Origin: Halobacteriales archaeon QH_10_67_13
GTDB taxonomy: Archaea; Halobacteriota; Halobacteria; Halobacteriales; Haloarculaceae
Direction: 5' to 3'
NCBI GenBank assembly: GCA_003021335.1
Contig: PXQL01000052.1
Location: forward strand, 1-12,650
Length of the DNA stretch: 12,650 nt
The notes below the pieces were generated by a model. It was not told the origin of the DNA. It was given only the letters and a program-made list of their open reading frames with translations, and made no database searches. Each line of letters begins with the position of its first letter. Positions within the stretch are counted from its first letter, which is position 1. The position numbers and the translations under genes were made by a program. This document shows positions 1 to 5,548 of this stretch, one piece after another.

Positions 1-1
1 A

Positions 2-250
2 GTCCTCGTGCCGGCGGAGGCGAGCCCCCACGAGGACGCCGCGATCACCGCCTGCGTCCGGGCCCACCTCCAGCGGGAGGCACTCGCGGCCGCGCGGGCC
101 GAGGACGGGTCGACCGATCGGTCGCGCCCGGAGCGAGACGACTTTCGCTTCGCCGGGCGCGCGGCGGCCCTGACCAGGACCCCGCGGCGCCGCCCGGCGG
201 AGGCCCCGGCGGACGACTGGACCGCACTCGAACGACTCCGGAGGTTCTAG
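2..250 (+). CDS. PccX-like small subunit of acyl-CoA carboxylase (acc operon protein), 5' end open
   Basis: This is a short acidic/Arg-rich protein directly before the biotin carboxylase gene, with only one base between its TAG and the next ATG. The visible part has an Ala-rich helix ([16 protein letters not shown]) and then FRFAGR and a C-terminal [12 protein letters not shown]. As I recall the family, the small proteins called 'acc operon protein' in haloarchaeal carboxylase operons have this same layout: helix, (W/F)RFAGR, DxWxxxxRxxRF. In Haloferax mediterranei the comparable PccX is reported as an essential third subunit of propionyl-CoA carboxylase. It is not an enzyme by itself and would act in the cytoplasmic complex. 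The frame stays open to the left edge, so the true start may lie outside; the GTG at 8 is a possible start giving 80 residues. The assignment rests on motif memory and position. Confidence 0.7.
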   Translation, partial: VLVPAEASPHEDAAITACVRAHLQREALAAARAEDGSTDRSRPERDDFRFAGRAAALTRTPRRRPAEAPADDWTALERLRRF

Positions 251-251
251 C

Positions 252-1957
252 ATGACAGAGACACCTTTCGATACGGTACTGGTGGCGAATCGCGGCGAGA
301 TCGCGGTCCGCGTGATGCGGGCCTGCGAGGATCTCGGCATCGACACGGTCGCGATCTACAGCGAGGCCGACAAACACGGCGGCCACGTCAGGTACGCAGA
401 CGAGGCCTACAACGTCGGGCCCGCACGGGCGGCCGACTCGTATCTCGACCAGGAGCGGATCGTCGAGGTCGCACAGCGGGCCGGCGCGGACGCGATCCAC
501 CCCGGGTACGGCTTCCTCGCGGAGAACGCCGAGTTCGCGGCCCTGGTCGAGGAGACGGAGGGAATCACCTGGGTCGGCCCCTCGAGCGCGGCGATGGAGA
601 CGCTGGGCGAGAAAACGAGCGCCCGCTCGCTGATGGAGGGCGCCGACGTCCCGATCGTCCCGGGGACGACCGAGCCGGTTACCGAGCCCGAGGCGGTCGA
701 CTCTTTCGGCGAGGAGTACGGCTACCCGGTCGCGATCAAGGCAGAGGGCGGCGGCGGCGGCCGCGGGATGAAGTTGGTTCGGAGTCCGGAGGAAGCCGCG
801 GAGCAACTCGAGAGCGCCCAGCGTGAGGGGGAGGCGTACTTCGACAACGACTCGGTGTACTTAGAGCGGTACCTCGAGAACCCCTGCCCCCGAACTGCGC
901 GAGCAGATCCGCGAGGCCGCCCGTGAGGGGGCTCGCGAGGCCAGGTACACGAACGCCGGTACCGTCGAATTTCTCGTCGAGGACGACCGCGAGAGCGACG
1001 ACGATGTGCTCGGGCCCGACGCCGACTTCTATTTTCTCGAGGTCAACACCCGGATCCAGGTTGAGCACCCGGTGACGGAACTGCTGACCGGCGTCGACAT
1101 TGTCAAGTGGCAACTCCGGATCGCGGCCGGCGAGCCCCTGCCCTACGAACAGTCCGAGATCACCACCGAGGGACACGCCATCGAGTTCCGGATCAACGCC
1201 GAGAACGCCGCCGAAGAGTTCGCGCCGGCGCCCGGCGGCGTGCTCGAGACCTACGATCCCCCCGGCGGAATCGGCGTCCGCGTGGACGACGCGATCAGAC
1301 AGGGCGACGAGCTGGTGACCGACTACGACTCGCTGGTGGCGAAGCTCCTGGTCTACGGGCGGGACCGCACCGAGGCGATCGCCCGCGCCCGCCGGGCGCT
1401 CGCGGAGTTCGACGTCGAGGGGATCGTGACGATCGTTCCCTTCCACCGGCTGATGCTCGAAGACGACCGGTTCGTCGCCGGCCGCCACACCACGAAGTAC
1501 CTCGACGAGCGGCTCGATCACGACCGGATCGAGGACGCTTACGAGCGCTACGACGCCGGCACGATCAGCCAGCCCGACGAGACGGTCACTGAGCGGGAGT
1601 TCACCGTCGAGGTCAACGACAAGCGCTTCGACGTGACACTTGAGGACCGCGGCGGCGTGCCGATCGCGGACTCCGACCCCGAGGCGGGATCGGAGGACCG
1701 TCCCGGTCAGGCCGGTCCGGACTCGACGGCCGAGACGAGCGGGGCGACCGGCGGGGACCGCCGAGATGCAGGGGACGATCCTCGAGGTCGCCGTTGACGA
1801 GGGCCAGACGGTCGCGGCCGGCGACGTGCTCTGTGTCCTCGAGGCGATGAAGATGGAAAACGACGTTGTCGCCGACGCCGGCGGCACGGTGACCGAGATC
1901 CCGATTGCCGAGGGCGACAGCGTCGACATGGGCGATCGCCTGTTCGTGCTCGAGTGA
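252..1957 (+). pseudogene. accC: Broken biotin carboxylase + biotin carrier subunit (acetyl/propionyl-CoA carboxylase)
   Basis: This gene encodes the subunit that carboxylates biotin with ATP and bicarbonate and carries it on a C-terminal biotinyl domain. Haloarchaea use it as acetyl/propionyl-CoA carboxylase. It is readable in three frames. Frame A (252 to about 884) has [11 protein letters not shown] at 11-21, [10 protein letters not shown] at 83-92, lysines K121 and K163 (equivalent to E. coli AccC K116 and K159) and a Gly-rich ATP loop at 165-172. Frame B (about 886 to 1755) resumes at [14 protein letters not shown] and keeps the ATP-grasp [14 protein letters not shown] and the biotin carboxylase C-domain. 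Frame C (about 1754-1957) has the carrier domain with EAMKMEND, the biotinylated Lys being codon 1850-1852. Between A and B the family's RHIEVQ...RRHQKVIEEAPSP block (about 40 residues) is absent and the frame shifts. Between B and C the frame shifts again in a G-rich linker. Frame A otherwise stops at 926. Either the gene is inactive or the assembly lost bases here; codon use still looks like a working gene. Confidence 0.85.
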
Positions 1958-1975
1958 CCGTTCACGGCGATTTCG

Positions 1976-2019
1976 GGGCAGTATTAGATTGCGGGCAGTA
2001 TTGTCCTCGAGGGGGACAA
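1976..2019 (+). repeat. 10-bp direct repeat and hairpin upstream of thioredoxin
   Basis: GGGCAGTATT occurs at 1976-1985 and again at 1993-2002, a 17-bp period. It runs directly into an inverted repeat, TTGTCC at 2001-2006 against GGACAA at 2014-2019, which extends to 8 bp if one G-T pair is allowed. It sits between the biotin carboxylase stop and the thioredoxin TATA-like box. It could be an operator for the thioredoxin promoter or part of the terminator of the carboxylase operon; no T-run follows the hairpin, so a simple intrinsic terminator is less likely. Confidence 0.4.
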
Positions 2020-2028
2020 CTGGACAAG

Positions 2029-2037
2029 CCTTATTCT
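2029..2037 (+). promoter_or_regulatory. Probable TATA box of the thioredoxin gene
   Basis: CCTTATTCT stands out from GC-rich surroundings. Its centre is about 28 nt before the ATG at 2061, the distance expected between an archaeal TATA box and a transcription start that coincides with the start codon (leaderless mRNA). No Shine-Dalgarno sequence precedes the ATG. Confidence 0.5.
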
Positions 2038-2060
2038 CCCCCGTGCTCTATACGACGGCG

Positions 2061-2477
2061 ATGTCGGACACTTCACGGAGCGAACGCGAGCGGATTCGCG
2101 AACAAAAGCGCGAGCGCCTGCGAGAACGACACGGCGAGGGCGCGACCGACGCGAGTGAATCGCCGGGGGAACCGATCGAGATCGAGGGCCGGGACCACTT
2201 CGAGACGGTCCTCTCCGAGCACGACAGCGTGCTCGTCGACTGCTACGCGGACTGGTGTGGTCCATGTAAGATGACCAAGCCGATCGTCGAGGATGTCGCC
2301 GCGGAGGCCGACGCCGCGGTCGCGAAGGTCGACATCGATCGCCACCGACAGATCGCACAACAGCTCGGCGTCCGCAGCGTGCCGACGTTCGTGCTCTACC
2401 GGACCGGCGAGCCCGCCGAACGGCTGGTCGGAGCCCAGGACCGGGCGGCGTTCGATCGACTCCTCGGATCGGCCTAA
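2061..2477 (+). CDS. trxA: Thioredoxin
   Basis: This 138-residue protein has a classical thioredoxin domain from about residue 40 to the end. The active site is WCGPC with Cys66 and Cys69, preceded by VLVDCYAD, and the cis-proline loop is VRSVPTF with Pro108. It reduces protein disulfides in the cytoplasm, normally recharged by a thioredoxin reductase not in this window. The first 37 or so residues are a highly charged Arg/Glu helix followed by an acidic Ser/Glu/Gly linker, an extension I associate with several haloarchaeal thioredoxins. The ATG at 2061 is chosen because it follows a TATA-like box at leaderless distance; an upstream in-frame Met at 1905 would overlap the carrier domain of the previous gene and reads as non-protein sequence. 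A small TrmB-type regulator follows 62 nt downstream. An extra Cys61 lies five residues before the active site. Confidence 0.93.
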   Translation: MSDTSRSERERIREQKRERLRERHGEGATDASESPGEPIEIEGRDHFETVLSEHDSVLVDCYADWCGPCKMTKPIVEDVAAEADAAVAKVDIDRHRQIAQQLGVRSVPTFVLYRTGEPAERLVGAQDRAAFDRLLGSA

Positions 2478-2505
2478 CCCTCCGGTTTTGTAGCGGTTGT
2501 ACACA

Positions 2506-2515
2506 ATTCTTAAGC
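2506..2515 (+). promoter_or_regulatory. Probable TATA box of the TrmB-type regulator gene
   Basis: ATTCTTAAGC, about 27-31 nt before the ATG at 2540, fits a leaderless archaeal promoter. Directly upstream lies TTGT-AC-ACAA (2497-2506), a short inverted repeat over the position where transcription factor B would bind. That would suit autorepression, but this is inference only. Confidence 0.5.
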
Positions 2516-2539
2516 CAACCGGCCGCATACTGACGATTC

Positions 2540-2941
2540 ATGCCGGACTCGCTCGCGGAGTATCTCAGACAGGACATGGAGTGTGAGGGGCTACTCGAGT
2601 GTCTCTACGGACTCAAGAGCCTCGACAGGGACTGTTACCAGGTGTTGATCGAGACCGAAGAGCCGCTCACCGTCGACGCGATCGCCGAGCGAGTCGACCG
2701 AGAGCGATCGACGGTCTACCGGGCGGTCCAGCGGCTGCTCAAGGCCGGGGTTGTCCGGAAAGACCAGGTTAACTACGACCAGGGTGGCTACTACCACGTA
2801 TACTACCCGGCGGATCCGGCCGAGGTCACCGACCGGATGCAGCGGATGCTCAACGACTGGTACGCACAGATGGGAACGCTGATTCAGGAGTTCGAGGACC
2901 GGTACGACGACCGCGTCGATCAGCCGGCACCGACGAACTGA
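2540..2941 (+). CDS. Small TrmB-family winged-helix regulator, OxsR-like
   Basis: This 133-residue single-domain DNA-binding protein has a winged helix at about 35-90: LTVDAIAERVDRERSTVYRA is the helix-turn-helix and the Tyr-rich VNYDQGGYYHVYY is the wing. A C-terminal helix follows (about 93-125, LNDWYAQMGTLIQEFEDRY) and is probably the dimer interface. It lacks the sugar-binding C-terminal domain of true TrmB. The N-terminus carries conserved-looking cysteines Cys15 and Cys21 (DMECEGLLECL) and Cys32. This layout recalls OxsR of Haloferax volcanii, a thiol-based TrmB-family regulator of the oxidative-stress response, but I cannot align the two here. The gene lies 62 nt after thioredoxin in the same direction with its own TATA-like box, and converges on the PAC2 gene. 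Family assignment is firm; redox sensing is inference. Confidence 0.82.
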   Translation: MPDSLAEYLRQDMECEGLLECLYGLKSLDRDCYQVLIETEEPLTVDAIAERVDRERSTVYRAVQRLLKAGVVRKDQVNYDQGGYYHVYYPADPAEVTDRMQRMLNDWYAQMGTLIQEFEDRYDDRVDQPAPTN

Positions 2942-3003
2942 CCGCCGGTCGCGGGCTGGCCGGACACGGATCCGGATGCAAATTCGGTCGCCTGCCCGAC
3001 CGA

Positions 3004-3756
3004 TCAGCCGATGTACCGGAGATCTTCCTCGGCAGCGGCCGCCCCGTCGTCCATCTCCTGGATCTTCCGGACGACTGCCTCCATCTCCTCGGCCCGCTGT
3101 TCGAGCGAGTCGAACTCGATCTCGAATCCGAGCACGTCCTGGAGCACTTCGAGGACCGCCCGGGCGCTTTTCGGATCGACCAGGTAGCCGCTGGTTTCGC
3201 CCATCAGGCAGGCTGCGGGGATCGACCGCCGGTCTCCGAGCCCGAGTAAGAGTCCGCTCACGCCGACGATCCCGCCGGCCGGCTCGCCCTCGCGGAACTC
3301 GACGAGTCCCCGGTCTTCGAGCGCGGTTCGCTTGTCTTCGGTCGTCGCCGCCGCGACGACGTCGTACTCCTCGATGAGCTCGCCGGTTGGAATCCCTCCG
3401 AGCGTGTAAACCTCCCTCACCCCGGCGTCCTCGGCGACATCGAGGACCGTCTCGGCGAGCCCGTAGTGACCGGGCGCGTCCCGGGCCTGGTGGTTGCCGG
3501 TCACAACGAGCAGCTCGGCCTCGTCGGCGGTAATCGTGTGTAGCTCGGCGTTAGCGAGTTCGGTCAGCCCCTCCTCGACGCCGACCTGCGGGGGAAAGTG
3601 CGTCGAGTAGATCCGCCCGACGAGATCGCTTTTGAGCTCCTTGAGCAGGTGCTCGGCCGCGAGCTTGCCGACGTGTCCCACGCCGGGTAGCCCCTCCACC
3701 AAGACGGGATCGGTCAGCTCAACCGATCCCGTCCGTTCGATCTCGAATTCGTCCAT
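3004..3756 (-). CDS. PAC2-family protein (proteasome-assembly-chaperone-like)
   Basis: This 250-residue soluble protein has the PAC2 fold signature: DPVLVEGLPGVGHVGKLAAEHL at about 16-37, YSTHFPPQVG at 50-59, LLVVTGNHQ at 82-90, the YTLGGIPTGE loop at 117-126 and LMGETSGYLVDPKSARAVL at 184-202. A charged helical tail (about 215-246) ends in DLRYIG. In eukaryotes and some archaea PAC2 proteins help assemble 20S proteasomes, with a C-terminal hydrophobic-Tyr-any motif docking on the alpha ring. Here the Tyr is third from the end, not second, so docking by that motif is uncertain. It is the last gene of the L44e-S27e-aIF2-alpha-Nop10 operon, starting 5 nt after the Nop10 stop, and is convergent with the TrmB-type gene across a 62-nt gap. 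The ATG at 3756 fits the conserved start. Confidence 0.85.
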   Translation of the reverse strand: MDEFEIERTGSVELTDPVLVEGLPGVGHVGKLAAEHLLKELKSDLVGRIYSTHFPPQVGVEEGLTELANAELHTITADEAELLVVTGNHQARDAPGHYGLAETVLDVAEDAGVREVYTLGGIPTGELIEEYDVVAAATTEDKRTALEDRGLVEFREGEPAGGIVGVSGLLLGLGDRRSIPAACLMGETSGYLVDPKSARAVLEVLQDVLGFEIEFDSLEQRAEEMEAVVRKIQEMDDGAAAAEEDLRYIG

Positions 3757-3761
3757 GGAGA

Positions 3762-3944
3762 TTACTGGCGGTTGCGCAACTTAAGTGCGCATCGGTACTC
3801 GCCGTACGGGTCCGTCGGTGAGAACGGCGCCGGCGCGGCGTTCACTGCCGGTCCCCCGCAGACCGGACAGGTCGTCCCGAGCGTGTACACCGGCCGCTCG
3901 TGGGTCGTTTCCCAGGCGCGACAGACGCGGATGTCGGATTTCAC
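3762..3944 (-). CDS. nop10: H/ACA RNP protein Nop10
   Basis: This 60-residue protein of the H/ACA ribonucleoprotein works with Cbf5, Gar1 and L7Ae in RNA-guided pseudouridylation of rRNA. The family's C-terminal PAPFSPTDPYGEYRCALK motif is complete (about 38-55) and binds Cbf5. The N-terminal zinc ribbon is only half recognisable: Cys26 and Cys29 (CPVCG) form one pair, while the first pair is reduced to Cys8 (VCRAWE). As I recall, other haloarchaeal Nop10 proteins share this. The GTG at 3944 is chosen because it gives the standard VKSDIRVC start and lies one base after the TAG of aIF2-alpha. Longer upstream starts read through aIF2-alpha in another frame. It is co-transcribed with the genes on either side. 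Confidence 0.93.
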   Translation of the reverse strand: MKSDIRVCRAWETTHERPVYTLGTTCPVCGGPAVNAAPAPFSPTDPYGEYRCALKLRNRQ

Positions 3945-3945
3945 G

Positions 3946-4746
3946 CTACTCCTCGTCGGTGCTGCGCTCGCGGTGGAAGCTCCCGGTCCCTTCTCCCTCG
4001 TCGGCGACCGTGATCGCCCGCTGTGCGCTCGCCTCAAGCTCGGCCTCGGCGGTCTTGTAATCCGGCGCCTGCACTTCGATGCGGTACTCCGGGGCGCCGA
4101 CGTAGGTCACCTCGAGACTCGCCTCCTCGGGGATCTCGCCGTTGCCCTCGGCGGCCTGCAGCGCCTCGCGGATCGCGTCGACGCCGTCTCCGCTCGGGAC
4201 CTCGAGGTCGACGTAGCCGGTCACCGTAACGTACGGCACGGAGACGTTCTCCCGGGCGGTCTCGACGATCGCCGCGGCCTCCTCTTCGGAGATGTCGACG
4301 TCAGCGAGCGCCTCGCGTCCCCGGATCGCCGCCGCCTCGAAGCCGTCGTACAGCGAGCCGAACTCGGCGAGCAGGGCGTTCGCGATCGCGGCGTAGGTCT
4401 CGTCCGCGACATCGTCGCCGAAGGCGATCCCCATCCAGTTGTCGGCTTTTTGTTCGTTTTTCCAGTCCTGGATCTTCTCCTTGCGTTGGTGGTCGTTGAC
4501 GTCCTTTAGCGAGAGATCGATCTGCTGAGCGCTCTCGTCGACATCGAGGACCTTCGCGACGACCCGCTGGTCGACGCCGACGTGATCGCGGACGTTCTTG
4601 ATCCACCCGGAGGCGACCTCGCTGATGTGACACAGGCCGCGCTTGTCCTCGTACTCGAGGAGGTCGATGAACACGCCGAAGTCCTCGATCTCGTCGACCC
4701 GGCCGACGACCAGCTCGCTCGTGTCCGGCCACCCGCTGTATTTCAT
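3946..4746 (-). CDS. eif2a: Translation initiation factor aIF2 subunit alpha
   Basis: This 266-residue alpha subunit of the aIF2 heterotrimer delivers initiator Met-tRNA to the small ribosomal subunit. An S1 (OB-fold) RNA-binding domain occupies about residues 9-83 ([17 protein letters not shown], then [16 protein letters not shown]). A helical domain follows (about 85-170), and the C-terminal alpha/beta domain that contacts the gamma subunit ends in an acidic tail. [11 protein letters not shown] corresponds to the loop that carries the regulatory Ser in the eukaryotic protein. The ATG at 4746 gives the expected N-terminus MKYSGWPD and overlaps the S27e stop as ATGA, pointing to coupled translation. 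The frame is open further upstream, but that part overlaps S27e and does not look like this family. The length is normal. Confidence 0.96.
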   Translation of the reverse strand: MKYSGWPDTSELVVGRVDEIEDFGVFIDLLEYEDKRGLCHISEVASGWIKNVRDHVGVDQRVVAKVLDVDESAQQIDLSLKDVNDHQRKEKIQDWKNEQKADNWMGIAFGDDVADETYAAIANALLAEFGSLYDGFEAAAIRGREALADVDISEEEAAAIVETARENVSVPYVTVTGYVDLEVPSGDGVDAIREALQAAEGNGEIPEEASLEVTYVGAPEYRIEVQAPDYKTAEAELEASAQRAITVADEGEGTGSFHRERSTDEE

Positions 4747-4916
4747 CGTGCTTCGACGGTCTCGACGATCTCGCCTTCGAGGGCCGCCGCACCGCCGGTC
4801 GGTCGGACGAGCGTGTGCCCGCAGACGTGACAGTCGACCGTCGAAGCGGCCTTCTCGAAGACCACCTGTTCGTTCCCACAATCCGGGCAAGCCAGCCGGT
4901 AGAAGTTCCCCGCCAT
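4743..4916 (-). CDS. rps27e: Small-subunit ribosomal protein S27e (eS27)
   Basis: This 57-residue zinc-ribbon ribosomal protein has its zinc ligands at Cys10/Cys13 (ACPDCG) and Cys29/Cys32 (CHVCG). The family signature [19 protein letters not shown] is at 7-25, and the G-rich [16 protein letters not shown] near the end is also typical. The ATG at 4916 begins 2 nt after the L44e stop, and the TGA overlaps the aIF2-alpha ATG by 4 nt. Longer in-frame extensions overlap L44e and are rejected. It has the usual archaeal place in the L44e-S27e-aIF2-alpha string and is of normal length. Confidence 0.96.
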   Translation of the reverse strand: MAGNFYRLACPDCGNEQVVFEKAASTVDCHVCGHTLVRPTGGAAALEGEIVETVEAR

Positions 4917-4918
4917 CG

Positions 4919-5197
4919 TTACTCTTGGAAGATCAGTCGCCCGGCGCGCCAGCCCTCCCGCTGGTGGGCGCGGCCGCACTCGCTGCACCGGTAGGTGAGT
5001 TGGGTCTTTTTTGTCGGTTTGTCCCCGCCGGGCACCTTCGAGAACTTCCCGTCGTTGCCGATGCCGGAGTTGCGCTCTTCCTGTCGGTCGATCCACTTCA
5101 TCCCCGTGCTCCGGCCCCCGCGGACTTTCTCGACTTCGTGTTCGTAGTGTTCGTTACAGTGCGGACAGTACGTGTTCATCCGTCGTGGCATCTCCAT
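4919..5197 (-). CDS. rpl44e: Large-subunit ribosomal protein L44e (eL42)
   Basis: This 92-residue zinc-ribbon protein of the 50S subunit sits near the E site. Zinc ligands are Cys11/Cys14 (CPHC) and Cys71/Cys74 (CSEC). The central [20 protein letters not shown] and [14 protein letters not shown] are the hallmark sequence of the family, followed by the usual end [11 protein letters not shown]. The first Met (5197) gives MEMPRR, matching the N-terminus MQMPRR known for Haloarcula marismortui. It is the first gene of a five-gene operon, divergent from the HAH_0734-type gene. The TATA-like sequence upstream sits rather close to this start (see the promoter entry). Confidence 0.96.
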   Translation of the reverse strand: MEMPRRMNTYCPHCNEHYEHEVEKVRGGRSTGMKWIDRQEERNSGIGNDGKFSKVPGGDKPTKKTQLTYRCSECGRAHQREGWRAGRLIFQE

Positions 5198-5203
5198 GGG
5201 TAA

Positions 5204-5218
5204 TCTTATACTATAATT
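5204..5218 (-). promoter_or_regulatory. TATA element of the L44e operon
   Basis: Read on the minus strand, AATTATAGTATAAGA is by far the most A/T-rich stretch between the two divergent genes. Its core lies 14-20 nt before the ATG at 5197, closer than the usual 25-30. Transcription could start at or just inside the first codons, or the effective TBP site may be the upstream edge of this stretch. This probably drives the whole operon down to the PAC2 gene. Confidence 0.6.
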
Positions 5219-5263
5219 GGCAAGCGGCCGTTAAAACCCGCACGGTTGGTGCCGGCCCGTCAC

Positions 5264-5271
5264 CTCTAACT
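5264..5271 (+). promoter_or_regulatory. Possible TATA box of the HAH_0734-type gene
   Basis: CTCTAACT is centred about 27 nt before the GTG at 5294, consistent with a leaderless mRNA. A second A-rich stretch, TTAAAA at about 5231-5236, is too far away for a leaderless start and could belong to either divergent gene. Confidence 0.35.
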
Positions 5272-5293
5272 TCGGGGCCACGAACCGCCGGAC

Positions 5294-5548
5294 GTGCACA
5301 AGCTCATCGTCAACGGCGATCCCGGGATCCGGAAGGGCGCCGTCGTCGAGTACGACGAGACCGAGTACGTCTGCTTTTCGGTCACCCGTCAGGGCGAGTT
5401 CTCGGGCCCCGAGCGCCCGCAGCTGTGGTGTCTCGTGGGCGAGCCCGGCGAGCGCGACCGGTTCGAGCGCCGGGCGTTCCTGTCGCTGCACCTCGCGGTC
5501 GAGGCCGTCGACGCCGACGAGCTGATCGTCCACCGACCGCGGGCTTAA
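5294..5548 (+). CDS. HAH_0734-family small protein, function unknown
   Basis: This 84-residue soluble protein belongs to a small family that I know only from haloarchaea. Recognisable parts are KLIVNGDPGIRKGAVVEYD at 3-21, a central RPQLWCLVGE at 41-50 and the end HLAVEAVDADELIVHR. The pattern suggests a compact beta-rich fold (alternating strands around GAVVEYDETEYVCFSV). There are no catalytic motifs, membrane segments or clear zinc site; the only cysteines are Cys27 and Cys46. The GTG start at 5294 fits the family length and a TATA-like box. It is divergent from the ribosomal-protein operon. Its TAA overlaps the TAA of the surface-protein gene on the opposite strand inside one TTAA (5545-5548). 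I cannot assign a function. Confidence 0.85.
   Translation: MHKLIVNGDPGIRKGAVVEYDETEYVCFSVTRQGEFSGPERPQLWCLVGEPGERDRFERRAFLSLHLAVEAVDADELIVHRPRA

Noticed and set aside
860..960. Programmed frameshift in the biotin carboxylase gene
   Set aside because: Frameshifting cannot supply the roughly 40 conserved residues absent at the junction, and no slippery site with a following structure is evident.
736..1965. 409-residue open frame antisense to the biotin carboxylase gene
   Set aside because: The opposite strand encodes recognisable carboxylase and carrier motifs. The antisense product is low-complexity Arg/Val/Asp sequence, a usual by-product of GC-rich DNA.
3945..4037. N-terminal extension of Nop10
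   Set aside because: The added residues are an off-frame reading of the end of aIF2-alpha; the GTG start gives the normal 60-residue Nop10.
4747..4890. N-terminal extension of aIF2-alpha through the S27e gene
   Set aside because: The extension is an off-frame reading of S27e; the standard start MKYSGWPD overlaps the S27e stop as ATGA.
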